Shown here: piece after piece, positions 52,353 to 61,347 of the stretch
How the letters are laid out: each line of letters starts with the position of its first letter
How positions within the stretch are numbered: position 1 is the first letter of the stretch
Assembly (NCBI RefSeq): GCF_001641695.1
Contig: NZ_LSEF01000033.1
Span: 180,456-244,455, forward strand
Reading direction: 5' to 3'
DNA: 64,000 nt
Source of the DNA: Bradyrhizobium neotropicale
GTDB taxonomy: Bacteria > Pseudomonadota > Alphaproteobacteria > Rhizobiales > Xanthobacteraceae
The notes under the pieces: generated by a model
Database searches by the model: none
What the model saw: only the letters and a program-made list of their open reading frames with translations
What the model was told of the DNA's origin: nothing
Program-made: the position numbers and the translations under genes

Positions 52353-53612
52353 TTACTGGTAGCCCTTCGGGAACGGATCGGGCTCGACCAGATCTGCGGT
52401 CTCGTAGATCAGCTCGAACTGGCCATCGAGCTTGGCGCGACCGACGCGGGTCTTCGACCAGAGGTGATGGTTCTCATGGATGCGCACGTAACCTTCCGGC
52501 GCGCCCTTGAACTCCACACCGGGCGAGGCAGCGGCGATCTTGTCGACGTCGAAGCTGCCAGCCTTCTCGACCGTCAACTTCCACAGCCACGGGCCGAGAT
52601 AGGCGGCCTGCGTCACGTCGCCGATCACGGTCTTCTCGCCCCACATCTTCTTGAAGGCAGGGACGAAGGCCTTGTTGTTGGCATTGTCGAGGGACTGGAA
52701 GTACTTCATGCAGGCATAGGCGCCCGCGATGTTCTCGCCGCCGATGCCGTCGATCTCGTCTTCCGTCACCGAGATCGTCAGCAGCGCCTGCTTGGACAGA
52801 TCGATGCCGGCCGCCTTGAGCTGCTTGTAGAAGGCGACGTTCGAGCCGCCGACCACGTCGGTGAAGATCACATCCGGCTTGGTCAGCTTGATCTTGTTGA
52901 TCACCGAATTGAACTGGGTGCTGCCGAGCGCATAATATTCCTCGCCGACGACCTTGCCCTTCAGCACGTTTTCGACATGCTTGCGCGCGATCTTGTTCGA
53001 GGTGCGTGGCCAGATGTAGTCCGAGCCGATGAAGAAGAACGACTTGGCGCCCTTCTCCTTGGCGATCCAGTTCAAGCCGGCGAGAATCTGCTGGGTGGCT
53101 TCCTGGCCGGTGTAGATGACGTTCTTGGACTGCTCGAGACCTTCATAGAAGGTCGGGTAGTAGAGCATGCCGTTGTACTGCTCCATCACCGGCAGCACCG
53201 CCTTGCGCGAGGCCGAGGTCCAGCAGCCCATGATCGCCGCGACCTTGTCGTTGACGAGAAGCTTCTTGGCCTTCTCGGCGAAGGTCGGCCAGTCGCTGGC
53301 GCCGTCCTCCTGGATAAACTTGATCTTGCGGCCGAGCACGCCGCCGGCGGCGTTGATCTGCTCGATCGCGAGCTTCTCGGCTTCGATCGAGCCGGTCTCC
53401 GAGATCGCCATTGTGCCGGTGGCCGAGTGCAGAATGCCAACCGTGACCTCAGTATCGGTCACCGCGAGCCCCGTGGTGTTGACCGCGGAAGTTGCAGGCG
53501 TTTGCGCAAAGGACGACCGCGGAAGCATCGTCACGGCGGGAATCGCCGCCATTCCCATCAGCAGCTTGCGGCGGAATGCCGATTGCAGGCCCTGGTTGGT
53601 TTCGTCTGACAT
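52353..53612 (-). CDS. urtA: Urea/short-chain amide ABC transporter substrate-binding protein UrtA
   Basis: About 419 residues. Export signal with twin-Arg-like FRRKLLMGMAAIPAVTMLP, cut near FAQ-T. UrtA hallmarks: VGILHSATGTMAISETGSIE, DWPTFAEKAKKLLVNDKVAA, IMGCWTSASRKAVLPVMEQ, NGMLYYPTFYEGLEQSKNVI, YTGQEATQQI, and FIGSDYIWPRTSNKIARK. Urea and formamide/acetamide binders (FmdD) share this family; the amidase genes downstream favour amides as well as urea. ATG at 53612 chosen (GGGGTG upstream). First gene of the operon. Confidence 0.94.
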   Translation of the reverse strand: MSDETNQGLQSAFRRKLLMGMAAIPAVTMLPRSSFAQTPATSAVNTTGLAVTDTEVTVGILHSATGTMAISETGSIEAEKLAIEQINAAGGVLGRKIKFIQEDGASDWPTFAEKAKKLLVNDKVAAIMGCWTSASRKAVLPVMEQYNGMLYYPTFYEGLEQSKNVIYTGQEATQQILAGLNWIAKEKGAKSFFFIGSDYIWPRTSNKIARKHVENVLKGKVVGEEYYALGSTQFNSVINKIKLTKPDVIFTDVVGGSNVAFYKQLKAAGIDLSKQALLTISVTEDEIDGIGGENIAGAYACMKYFQSLDNANNKAFVPAFKKMWGEKTVIGDVTQAAYLGPWLWKLTVEKAGSFDVDKIAAASPGVEFKGAPEGYVRIHENHHLWSKTRVGRAKLDGQFELIYETADLVEPDPFPKGYQ

Positions 53613-53670
53613 GAGCACCCCATTGGTTTGAGAACGCGCTTATTGGTCAGGCGAGGATTGCCTAGAATTG

Positions 53671-53711
53671 TGCACCGCACAGATACGCAAGATTGCGTAT
53701 ACTGCACCGCA
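53671..53711. promoter_or_regulatory. 18-bp palindromic operator flanked by 9-bp direct repeats
   Basis: ATACGCAAGATTGCGTAT (53683-53700) is perfect 8+2+8 dyad symmetry. TGCACCGCA occurs at 53671-53679 and again at 53703-53711. It lies in the 176-bp region between divergent urtA and the sensor kinase gene, so it is the obvious control site of both; the binding protein may be the LuxR-type regulator at 57147-58076 (inference). Confidence 0.6.
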
Positions 53712-53788
53712 AAATAGCGACGTAGGTTTTTTGGTACGGGGTTTGCTGGCGATCGAAGGATCGGTCGTTTGCAGTGAGGAGAACGGAC

Positions 53789-56700
53789 GTGGCAGGGCGG
53801 CAGCGGATAGACCGCGTCAGGCGCCAGTACAATCAATGGGTTGCCAACCAGACGCTCGAGGACTACGCGCTGCGCTTCACCGCCAAGAGTGCGCGGCGCT
53901 GGTCCGCCGCCCGCGTCGCCAACACCGCGCTCGGCGCGATCTCCTTCCTGGCGCTGGAAGCGATCGGCGGCACCATCACGCTGAACTACGGGGCAAGCAA
54001 CGCGACCGCGGCCATCCTCGTCGTCAGCGTCATCATCTTCTGTTGCGGACTGCCGATTGCCTATTATGCCGCCAAATGCGGCATCGATATCGACCTGCTG
54101 ACCCGCGGCGCCGGCTTCGGCTATATCGGCTCGACCATCACCTCGCTGATCTACGCTTCCTTCACCTTCATCTTCTTCGCCTTCGAGGCGGTCATCCTGG
54201 CGGCCGCCTTGGAAGTGTGCTTCGGTATCCCGCGACCGCTCGGCTATCTCATCAGTGCCATCGTCATCATTCCGCTGGTGACCTACGGCATCACCCTGAT
54301 CAGCCGCTTCCAGCTCTGGACGCAGCCGCTGTGGGTGATCCTGCACGTCCTCCCGTTCCTCGCGATCTCCTGGGCCAATCCGCATTCGTTCACCGAGTGG
54401 CGGAAATTCGCCGGCGAACATGGCGATCCCAACGGCCATCTCGATCTGCTGCTATTCGGCGCCGCAGCCTCCGTGGTGTTTTCGCTGGTGGCGCAAATCG
54501 GCGAACAGGTCGACTTCCTGCGCTTCCTGCCGCGCGACCCCCGCAAGTCGCAGATCTCATGGTGGATCGCACTGCTCTGCGCCGGTCCCGGCTGGATCAT
54601 CTTCGGCGCACTCAAGCTGCTGGTCGGCTCCTTCCTCGCCCATTTCGCGCTGAGCCACGGCGTCGCTCTCGAACAGGCCGCCGAGCCCGCGAACATGTAT
54701 CTCGAGGCGTTCCGCTACGTGCTGTCGCAACCGGATCTGGCGCTGGCCCTCACCGGCATCTTCGTCATTCTCTCGCAGGTCAAGATCAACGTCACCAATG
54801 CCTATGCCGGCTCGATCGCCTGGTCGAACTTCTTCTCGCGGCTGACGCACAGCCATCCCGGCCGCGTCGTCTGGCTGGTGTTCAACGTGATGGTGGCCCT
54901 GCTGTTGATGGAGATCGGCGTCTACAAGGCGCTGGAGCAGACGCTGGCGCTCTACTCCAACGTCGCGATCGCCTGGGTCGGCGCGCTGGTCGCCGACCTC
55001 GTCATCAACAAGCCGCTGGGCCTGCGCCCGCCGCAGATCGAGTTCAAGCGCGCCCATCTCTACGACATCAATCCAGTCGGCGTCGGCGCCATGACGATCG
55101 CGACCATCGTCTCGATCAGCGCGTTCTACGGCCTGTTCGGCCCGACCGCGAAGGCGCTGTCGGCCTTCGTCGCGCTCGTGGCAGCCTTCGTTTCGGCGCC
55201 GCTGATCGCGTGGGCCACCGACGGCAAGTATTACATCGCGCGCAAGCCGAAGCGGAGCTGGCAGAACATCGAGGCGATCCAGTGCTGTATCTGCGAGCAT
55301 TCGTTCGAGCCGGAGGACATGGCCTCCTGCCCGGCCTATGCCGGACCGATCTGCTCGTTGTGCTGCTCGCTCGATGCCCGCTGCCACGATCTCTGCAAAC
55401 CGCACGCGCGAGCCGGTGCGCAGGTGTCGGAGACACTCGGCAAGATGTTGCCCGAGGCGATCTATACGCGGATCAACTCGCAGTTCGGACATTACCTGGG
55501 CGTGTTCGCGGTCTCCGCCGGCCTGGTCGGGCTGACGCTGGGGCTGATCTACCTGCAGACCTCGGCGACCATGCACGCCGACGCGCTGTTGGCAGACGTG
55601 TTGTGGAAAGTGTTCTTTGCGCTGATCATCATCATCGGCGTGGTTGCCTGGCTGTTCGTGCTGGCGCAACAGAGTCGGCGCGCGGCCGAACAGGAAACAC
55701 GGCGGCAGACCACGCTGCTGATCCAGGAGATCGACGCGCACAAGCGCACCGACGCCGAATTGCAGCGCGCCAAGGAGGTCGCCGAATCCGCCAATCTCGC
55801 CAAGAGCCGCTATGTCGTCGGCCTGAGCCACGAGCTACGCTCGCCGCTGAACGCGATCTCCGGCTATGCGCAACTGCTCGAGCAGGACGCCAGCCTGCAG
55901 GCGCGGCCTCGCGACCAGGTGCGCGTGGTCCGCCGCAGCGCCGATCATCTGTCGGGACTGATCGACGGCATCCTCGACATCTCCAAGATCGAGGCCGGGC
56001 GGCTCTATCTCTCCCGCGACGAGGTCCGCCTCAGCGACTTTCTCGATCAGCTCGTCGGCATGTTCCGACTGCAAGCCGCCGCCAAAGGCATCGACTTCGT
56101 GTTCAAGCGGCCGGCCGTGCTGCCGATCGTGGTCTATGCCGACGAAAAGCGGCTGCGGCAGATCCTGATCAACCTGCTGTCGAACGCGATCAAGTTCACG
56201 CAGGCCGGCAGCGTGCACTTCATCGTGCACTACCGCAGTCCGGTCGCCGAGTTCGAGGTGACCGACACCGGGCCCGGCATCCGGTCCGACGATCTCGAAC
56301 GCATCTTCGCTCCCTTCGAACGTGGCGCGCTCGGCGTGGCGCAGCCGCAGACCGGTACCGGCCTCGGGCTGACGATCAGTCGCCTGCTCGCCGGCGTGAT
56401 GGGCGGCGACATCAAGGTGACGAGCACGGTCGGTGCCGGCAGCACGTTCCGCGTCAAGCTGCTGCTGTCCGAGGTGACCAATCCACGCCGCGACGCGCCG
56501 GTGGAGGCGCCGGTCTACGGCTATCTCGGCCCGCGCAGGACCATCCTGATCACCGATGACGATCCGACTCATCGCGACCTGCTGCGCGAGGTTCTGGCGC
56601 CGCTGGGCTTCATCCTGCTCAGCGCACCCGATGGACCCGGCTGCCTCGCGCTGGCGCAACACTGCCGACCCGACCTGTTCCTGCTCGACATCTCGATGGC

Positions 56701-57157
56701 CGGCATGGACGGCTGGACGGTCGCAGAGACCTTGCGTGCCAACGGTCACCACCAGGCGCGCATCCTGATGGTGTCGGCGAGCGCGCTGGAAGCGCACGGC
56801 GCGCCGCTGGCGCAGCCGTTCCATGACGGTTATCTGATGAAGCCGATCGACATCCCGCGGCTCCTGGAAACCATCCGGCAATTGCTCAGGATCGAATGGC
56901 AGTACGAGGCCGATCAGGCGCCGGTGCCGCTGTGGAAGCCGGAGAGCGGCTCGCGACCGCCGGTGAAATACGTCACGGAGCTGATAGGCCTCGGCCAGCT
57001 CGGCTATGTCAGGGCGATCCAACTCAAGCTCGACGAGATCGGCGCCGAGCATCCGGAACATGCCGATTTCGTCACCCACATGCGCGCGCTGATCGACCGC
57101 TTCGATCTCGACCAATACATGGCCACGCTGAAAACCCTGCACAGCTATGATCACTGA
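53789..57157 (+). CDS. NCS1 permease-histidine kinase-receiver hybrid sensor
   Basis: About 1122 residues. Residues ~20-490 resemble an NCS1 (nucleobase/allantoin/hydantoin) permease with ~12 TM helices (NYGASNATAAILVVSVIIF, DIDLLTRGAGFGYIGSTITS, NVTNAYAGSIAWSNFFSR). A Cys-rich linker follows (~499-535, nine or more Cys: CCICEHSF, CSLCCSLDARCHDLC), then two TM helices, a kinase with H-box GLSHELRSPLNAI (His ~681), N-box NLLSNAIKF, G-box TGTGLGLTISR, and a receiver with phospho-Asp ~967 (LFLLDISMAGMDG). GTG at 53789 is favoured by GAGGAG seven bases upstream. Divergent from urtA; overlaps the next regulator by 11 bp. The permease part may sense or import an amide/urea-like ligand (inference). 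Confidence 0.88.
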   Translation: MAGRQRIDRVRRQYNQWVANQTLEDYALRFTAKSARRWSAARVANTALGAISFLALEAIGGTITLNYGASNATAAILVVSVIIFCCGLPIAYYAAKCGIDIDLLTRGAGFGYIGSTITSLIYASFTFIFFAFEAVILAAALEVCFGIPRPLGYLISAIVIIPLVTYGITLISRFQLWTQPLWVILHVLPFLAISWANPHSFTEWRKFAGEHGDPNGHLDLLLFGAAASVVFSLVAQIGEQVDFLRFLPRDPRKSQISWWIALLCAGPGWIIFGALKLLVGSFLAHFALSHGVALEQAAEPANMYLEAFRYVLSQPDLALALTGIFVILSQVKINVTNAYAGSIAWSNFFSRLTHSHPGRVVWLVFNVMVALLLMEIGVYKALEQTLALYSNVAIAWVGALVADLVINKPLGLRPPQIEFKRAHLYDINPVGVGAMTIATIVSISAFYGLFGPTAKALSAFVALVAAFVSAPLIAWATDGKYYIARKPKRSWQNIEAIQCCICEHSFEPEDMASCPAYAGPICSLCCSLDARCHDLCKPHARAGAQVSETLGKMLPEAIYTRINSQFGHYLGVFAVSAGLVGLTLGLIYLQTSATMHADALLADVLWKVFFALIIIIGVVAWLFVLAQQSRRAAEQETRRQTTLLIQEIDAHKRTDAELQRAKEVAESANLAKSRYVVGLSHELRSPLNAISGYAQLLEQDASLQARPRDQVRVVRRSADHLSGLIDGILDISKIEAGRLYLSRDEVRLSDFLDQLVGMFRLQAAAKGIDFVFKRPAVLPIVVYADEKRLRQILINLLSNAIKFTQAGSVHFIVHYRSPVAEFEVTDTGPGIRSDDLERIFAPFERGALGVAQPQTGTGLGLTISRLLAGVMGGDIKVTSTVGAGSTFRVKLLLSEVTNPRRDAPVEAPVYGYLGPRRTILITDDDPTHRDLLREVLAPLGFILLSAPDGPGCLALAQHCRPDLFLLDISMAGMDGWTVAETLRANGHHQARILMVSASALEAHGAPLAQPFHDGYLMKPIDIPRLLETIRQLLRIEWQYEADQAPVPLWKPESGSRPPVKYVTELIGLGQLGYVRAIQLKLDEIGAEHPEHADFVTHMRALIDRFDLDQYMATLKTLHSYDH

Positions 57158-58076
57158 TCCGAAAAAGCGCGACGTCGCCCTCGTCGTCGACGATTCTCCC
57201 GAGACGCTGCGGTTCCTGACCGACGCGCTCGACGGCGCCGGCATGACCGTGATGGTCGCGCTCGACGGCGTCTCCGCGATGCGGATCGTCGACCAGATCA
57301 CGCCCGACATCGTACTGCTCGATGCGGTAATGCCGGGCATGGACGGGTTCGAGACCTGCCGGCGGCTGAAGCGCGACGCCGGCCTCGACGGCGTGCCGAT
57401 CATCTTCATGACGGGCCTCGCCGAGACCGAGCATATTGTATGCGGCCTCGAGGCCGGCGGCGTCGACTACGTGACGAAACCGATCGTGGTCGAGGAGATG
57501 CTGGCGCGGATCCGCGTCCACCTTGCCAACGCACGGATGACCCAGAGCGCACGCGCGGCGCTCGACGTCTCGGGCCGCTATCTGCTCGCAGTGAACAGCC
57601 ATGGCAAGTTGTTATGGGCCACGCCGCAGGGCCAAAAGCTGCTCGCGGACACCCTTGCCGACGACGCCATGGACGATTTCGTGCTGCCCGATCCGATGCC
57701 GCAATGGCTCGACCAGGCGCAGAAGGGCAAATCCGCCGCGAAGACCGCGACCATGGCCTCCTTCCCCGGCCACGAGCAACTGCGGCTGCAATATATGGGC
57801 AAGCTCGGGCCGAACGAATTCCTGCTCCGCCTCGCCAAGGATTCTGGCGCCGAGGCGCCGGCGGAATTTTCGAGAGAGCTGGGCCTTACCACGCGCGAAG
57901 GCGAAGTTCTATCCTGGCTGTCCAAAGGAAAGACCAACCGCGACATAGCGCAAATCCTCGGCTTGAGCCCGCGTACCGTCGACAAGCACCTTGAGCAGAT
58001 CTATTCCAAGCTCGGCGTCGAGAATCGCACGGCGGCAGCCGCGATCGCGGTCAACGCCAAGAATCTGAAGCAATGA
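57147..58076 (+). CDS. Response regulator with LuxR-type HTH
   Basis: 309 residues. The receiver (~8-125) has ALVVDDSPETLRF, phospho-Asp in IVLLDAVMPGMDGFETC, IIFMTGLAETEH and VTKPIV. A middle part (~140-235, RYLLAVNSHGKLLWATPQG) looks like a PAS-type fold. The C-terminal LuxR/GerE HTH reads LTTREGEVLSWLSKGKTNRD, IAQILGLSPRTVDKHLEQIY. It overlaps the hybrid kinase by 11 bp and is its cognate output partner, presumably controlling the urt-fmd-amiE operon. Confidence 0.9.
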   Translation: MITDPKKRDVALVVDDSPETLRFLTDALDGAGMTVMVALDGVSAMRIVDQITPDIVLLDAVMPGMDGFETCRRLKRDAGLDGVPIIFMTGLAETEHIVCGLEAGGVDYVTKPIVVEEMLARIRVHLANARMTQSARAALDVSGRYLLAVNSHGKLLWATPQGQKLLADTLADDAMDDFVLPDPMPQWLDQAQKGKSAAKTATMASFPGHEQLRLQYMGKLGPNEFLLRLAKDSGAEAPAEFSRELGLTTREGEVLSWLSKGKTNRDIAQILGLSPRTVDKHLEQIYSKLGVENRTAAAAIAVNAKNLKQ

Positions 58077-58722
58077 TGCGGAAGACCCTAGCTCAAAAGC
58101 ACCAGTCCACCCGGCAGCGAGGTGGCACGCGCGCCGAACAGCTGCTGAACCTGGGTGACGAAGCTATCGAGCTTGCCGATTTCGAAGTCACCATTGACTT
58201 TTTTCGTGCCCGCGCCGCCTAAAGCGGGTTGCTCGCCAAAGATCGTAGATTGGCGAAAAAAACGTATCCCGTGCTAGCGAATCCAACCCCGGCCCAAACA
58301 ACCAAGTCCTGGCCCTGCGGGACGCGTACCCCGCGGCGAGGGAGGATTGTCCATTTTGCTCGCCTGATATCCACTTTACGACGCGCAGGTCATCGAGCGG
58401 AGGACCATCGTCCAAGGCACCCAAGGCACCCAAGGCAGGGCTTCATCCATTCGGGTTTGCATTGGCAACACTAGCGAGATGCCAACGCGAGCTACTAAAT
58501 CCCGTTTATCGCCCGCTAATGCTGGACACATTCTCGCCCTTCGGACGCTCTTTCGACACTATCGGCTTGCCGGCGCGTTTCTGAAAGCATTGGCCCGGAT
58601 TTGGTTGGGCGAACGAGATTGGGGTCAAAATCTCTTTCCGTTAACCGCGCCAACCACTTAGCCATAATGTCGGCCGATTCCGGCCTGACCTTCTACTCGC
58701 GGAAGGGTGGGGACCCGTCAAC
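58077..58722. other. 646-bp region without an intact gene
   Basis: On the minus strand, 58088 to ~58210 reads like the end of a protein (GTKKVNGDFEIGKLDSFVTQ, then QLFGARATSLPGGLVLLS and TAG), but upstream the frame breaks at a run of seven T (near 58256-58262) and a stop. The remainder, to 58722, shows no coding signal. Probably a gene remnant; family not recognised. Confidence 0.4.
58412..58437. repeat. 9-bp tandem repeat, ~2.9 copies
   Basis: CCAAGGCAC occurs twice exactly, followed by CCAAGGCA. A small microsatellite-like array in non-coding DNA. Confidence 0.8.
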
Positions 58723-59184
58723 GTGATCAGATTCGTTGCCCTCGGAGTGACCGGCTTGGTGGCGCTGGGTGCCGTTGCAGCGCTTGGTAGAAGTGCTGCC
58801 CTGGTAGCGCCTGCTGCGATCGCGCCTGAGGTGGTGATATACCCGGTGGCAGTCGGTACCAAGAGTGATCGATTGCTTCCGGCCAAAAGGCAGGAAGTGG
58901 CGGTTGCTCTCCCGGCCGCGACAGCCAGCGAGCCGACATCGGCACCCGAGGCTGTGGTTTTGACGCCTCCCCCTCGAACGAAGACGAAGCCAAAAGAGCC
59001 CGCCTTCATTCCGCGCCATTGGCACGACAACACGGCCTCTGGATACACTATCCGTAAGCGCAATGCTGCGGAGGCAAAGGCAACTCAAGCCAGAACCATC
59101 GAAAGGCCAAAGCAGAATTGCAGCCAAGATGGGTTGAGCCCGCTTCTGCGAAAGCTCAACTTGCAGCCGAACTGCGAACTCTGA
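58723..59184 (+). CDS. Hypothetical membrane-anchored or secreted protein
   Basis: 153 residues from GTG at 58723. An N-terminal hydrophobic stretch (IRFVALGVTGLVALGAVAAL) is a signal anchor. The rest is Ala/Pro/Lys rich and probably disordered (VLTPPPRTKTKPKEPAF), with an Arg/Lys-rich C-terminus containing two Cys (KQNCSQDGL, QPNCEL). Unrecognised family; common type of small Bradyrhizobium protein. Confidence 0.6.
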   Translation: MIRFVALGVTGLVALGAVAALGRSAALVAPAAIAPEVVIYPVAVGTKSDRLLPAKRQEVAVALPAATASEPTSAPEAVVLTPPPRTKTKPKEPAFIPRHWHDNTASGYTIRKRNAAEAKATQARTIERPKQNCSQDGLSPLLRKLNLQPNCEL

Positions 59185-59450
59185 GAGCTGTGGGCTCGAT
59201 TCTCGATCGGCTACGCGAACGTCGACCAACTCATCCGACAATTGCCGAATCAAGCGGAATGGGTGCGGTATCGCTTTCCGCTTTGAGAGCCGACGACCTC
59301 GAAATAGCCGTTGGCGTCGAACTGATCGCGCTGTTGGGGAAGATAACCATTCGCTCAAAAGACGCCGACCGCGCGAATCCGGTGCCGCTAGCAGCACCAC
59401 CCGTAGATTTCCCAATATCGCCCGTGTCGAGCCGGCTGGAAGATTTCGCA

Positions 59451-59615
59451 ATGAAATCCTCGAAGCCCAAGGAATGGACCGACATCGAACGCAAGAAGCT
59501 TTCGGCGATGATACGCCGACGCTTCGGCGCGGCGGAAATTGCCGCGGCTCTTCGCCGCCACACCGGGTCGGTAAAGCGGATTGCGCGAGAGATGGGGCTA
59601 ATCCTGAAGAAATGA
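59451..59615 (+). CDS. Small helix-turn-helix-like protein
   Basis: 54 residues: MKSSKPKEWTDIERKKLS then MIRRRFGAAEIAAALRRHTG and SVKRIAREMGLILKK. The pattern resembles a SANT/Myb-like or GcrA-like helix bundle (WT-IE-KKL, AEIA--L-RH--SV-R-A---G), very basic and likely DNA-binding. The frame is open upstream to an ATG at 59118, but the added residues overlap the previous gene and show no domain; ATG 59451 (GGAAG upstream) is preferred. Confidence 0.6.
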   Translation: MKSSKPKEWTDIERKKLSAMIRRRFGAAEIAAALRRHTGSVKRIAREMGLILKK

Positions 59616-59835
59616 CGGCGAACCTTCCGCGCCCCCACGACACGACCCGCGAGGTCGTCAACTGCGCGATACCCGCGGTATCTGAGAGCTCGCGGTTTCC
59701 TCGCCGGAGAGAACATCACCGCATGGAACCAAGCGATTGGCCGACCGTTGGGCGCTAGTGGCCAGCGGAGACCGGGGCGCGCTCGCGCCAACAGGCTTGA
59801 CTTCTCGGCTCGGCTTCCACCGCAGGAAAAACGAC

Positions 59836-60327
59836 ATGGCCGATGCCGCAAATCAAATTGCCAACCGCATCCCAACCAATCTCGTCGTCAATGGCGTCGG
59901 GCGCACGCTCGACCTTGTGCCCTGGACTACGCTCCTGGATGCCTTGCGTGACCATCTCGGACTGACCGGCACAAAAAAAGGCTGCGATCACGGTCAATGC
60001 GGCGCCTGTACGGTGCTGGTGGACGGTCGGCGGGTCAATTCCTGCCTGACGCTCGCCGTAATGAAAGACGGCGCGGAGATCACGACCGTCGAAGGTCTTG
60101 CCAGGGATGGCGCGCTGCATCCTTTGCAACAGGCGTTCATCGACCACGACGCCTTCCAGTGCGGTTATTGCACGCCGGGTCAGATTTGTTCGGCAACCGG
60201 CCTCCTGGCCGAAGGACACGCCAGCGATGCTGACGAGATCCGGGAGCTGATGAGCGGAAATCTCTGCCGTTGCGGCGCCTATCCCAACATCGTCGCCGCC
60301 ATCCAACAGGCAATGGGGCAGCCATGA
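59836..60327 (+). CDS. Aldehyde oxidoreductase, [2Fe-2S] subunit (PaoA/YagT-like)
   Basis: 163 residues. First plant-type cluster ligands in KKGCDHGQCGACTVLVDGRR and NSCLTLA; second cluster in FQCGYCTPGQICSA and NLCRCGAYPNIV. This is the small subunit of the xanthine oxidase family. E. coli PaoA has a Tat signal; none is present here, so the complex should be cytosolic. The stop overlaps the next start as ATGA. Confidence 0.93.
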   Translation: MADAANQIANRIPTNLVVNGVGRTLDLVPWTTLLDALRDHLGLTGTKKGCDHGQCGACTVLVDGRRVNSCLTLAVMKDGAEITTVEGLARDGALHPLQQAFIDHDAFQCGYCTPGQICSATGLLAEGHASDADEIRELMSGNLCRCGAYPNIVAAIQQAMGQP

Positions 60328-61340
60328 TCAACTTCCAGTATTCCCGCGCCACCGATGTCGCCGACGCGATCCTCCTGCTCAGCGCCCATCCCGGCGCCAA
60401 GCTCATCGCCGGCGGCACCAACCTGATCGACCTGATGAAGGAGAATGTCGAAGAGCCCTCCCGGCTGATCGACATTTCCCGCCTGCCGCTCCGCAAGATA
60501 GAGGAGACGGCCGACGGAGGACTGCGCATCGGTGCCCTGGTGCCGAACTCGGATCTTGCCTACCATCCGCTGATCGAGCAGCGCTATCCGCTGGTCGCCA
60601 GCGCCATCCTCGCCGGAGCTTCGGCGCAATTGCGCAACATGGCCTCCGTTGGTGGCAATCTAATGCAACGAACGCGCTGTGCCTACTTCTACGATACGGC
60701 AACGCCCTGCAACAAGCGAACTCCCGGCAGCGGCTGCTCGGCGATCGACGGCCTCAACCGCAACCATGCGATCCTCGGCACCAGCGCCTCCTGTATCGCG
60801 ACAAATCCGTCCGACATGAGCGTGGCGTTGGCCGCGCTGGGCGCACGCGTGCATATCGCCGGTCCTTCCGGCGAGCGCACGATGGCGTTAGCCGATTTCC
60901 ATCGGCTGCCCGTCGACACGCCTCACATCGACACCAATCTCGATATCGGCGAGATCATCACCGCGATCGAACTGCCGCCGCGCGGCTTCGCCCATCACTA
61001 CAGCTATCTGAAAATCCGCGATCGGCTGTCATATGCCTTCGCCCTGGTTTCGGTCGCAGCCGCACTGGAACTCGAGGGCAACGCCATCAGCGAGGCGCGC
61101 GTGGCGCTCGGCGGCGTGGCCCACAAGCCTTGGCGCAGCCTCGAGGCCGAAACGGCATTACGCGGCCAAGCCGCGACGGCAGATCATTTCTCGCGCGCTG
61201 CGGATCTCCTGCTGCAGGGAGCACAAGCCTATTCGCATAACAGCTTCAAGATCGAGCTCGCGCGCCGCGCTATTGTTCGGACGCTGATGCAGGCCGCGAA
61301 CGCCACGCCGCAATCGCAGGCTCACAAGAAGATCGCGTGA
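60324..61340 (+). CDS. Aldehyde oxidoreductase, FAD subunit (PaoB/YagS-like) with extra Fe-S motif
   Basis: 338 residues. FAD-binding PCMH-type: AKLIAGGTNLIDLMKENVEE, and ASAQLRNMASVGGNLMQRTR. A Cys cluster TRCAYFYDTATPCNKRTPGS plus GCSAI matches the [4Fe-4S] insertion known in PaoB/YagS and 4-hydroxybenzoyl-CoA reductase. C-terminal CO dehydrogenase flavoprotein domain follows (ALGGVAHKPWRSLEAE). Electrons pass from the Mo subunit via 2Fe-2S to FAD. Confidence 0.93.
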   Translation: MINFQYSRATDVADAILLLSAHPGAKLIAGGTNLIDLMKENVEEPSRLIDISRLPLRKIEETADGGLRIGALVPNSDLAYHPLIEQRYPLVASAILAGASAQLRNMASVGGNLMQRTRCAYFYDTATPCNKRTPGSGCSAIDGLNRNHAILGTSASCIATNPSDMSVALAALGARVHIAGPSGERTMALADFHRLPVDTPHIDTNLDIGEIITAIELPPRGFAHHYSYLKIRDRLSYAFALVSVAAALELEGNAISEARVALGGVAHKPWRSLEAETALRGQAATADHFSRAADLLLQGAQAYSHNSFKIELARRAIVRTLMQAANATPQSQAHKKIA

Positions 61341-61347
61341 GGGACCG

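Noticed and set aside
55835..57409. 524-codon antisense frame over the kinase/receiver region
   Set aside because: Fully opposite two recognisable domains; Arg/Asp/His-rich shadow composition.
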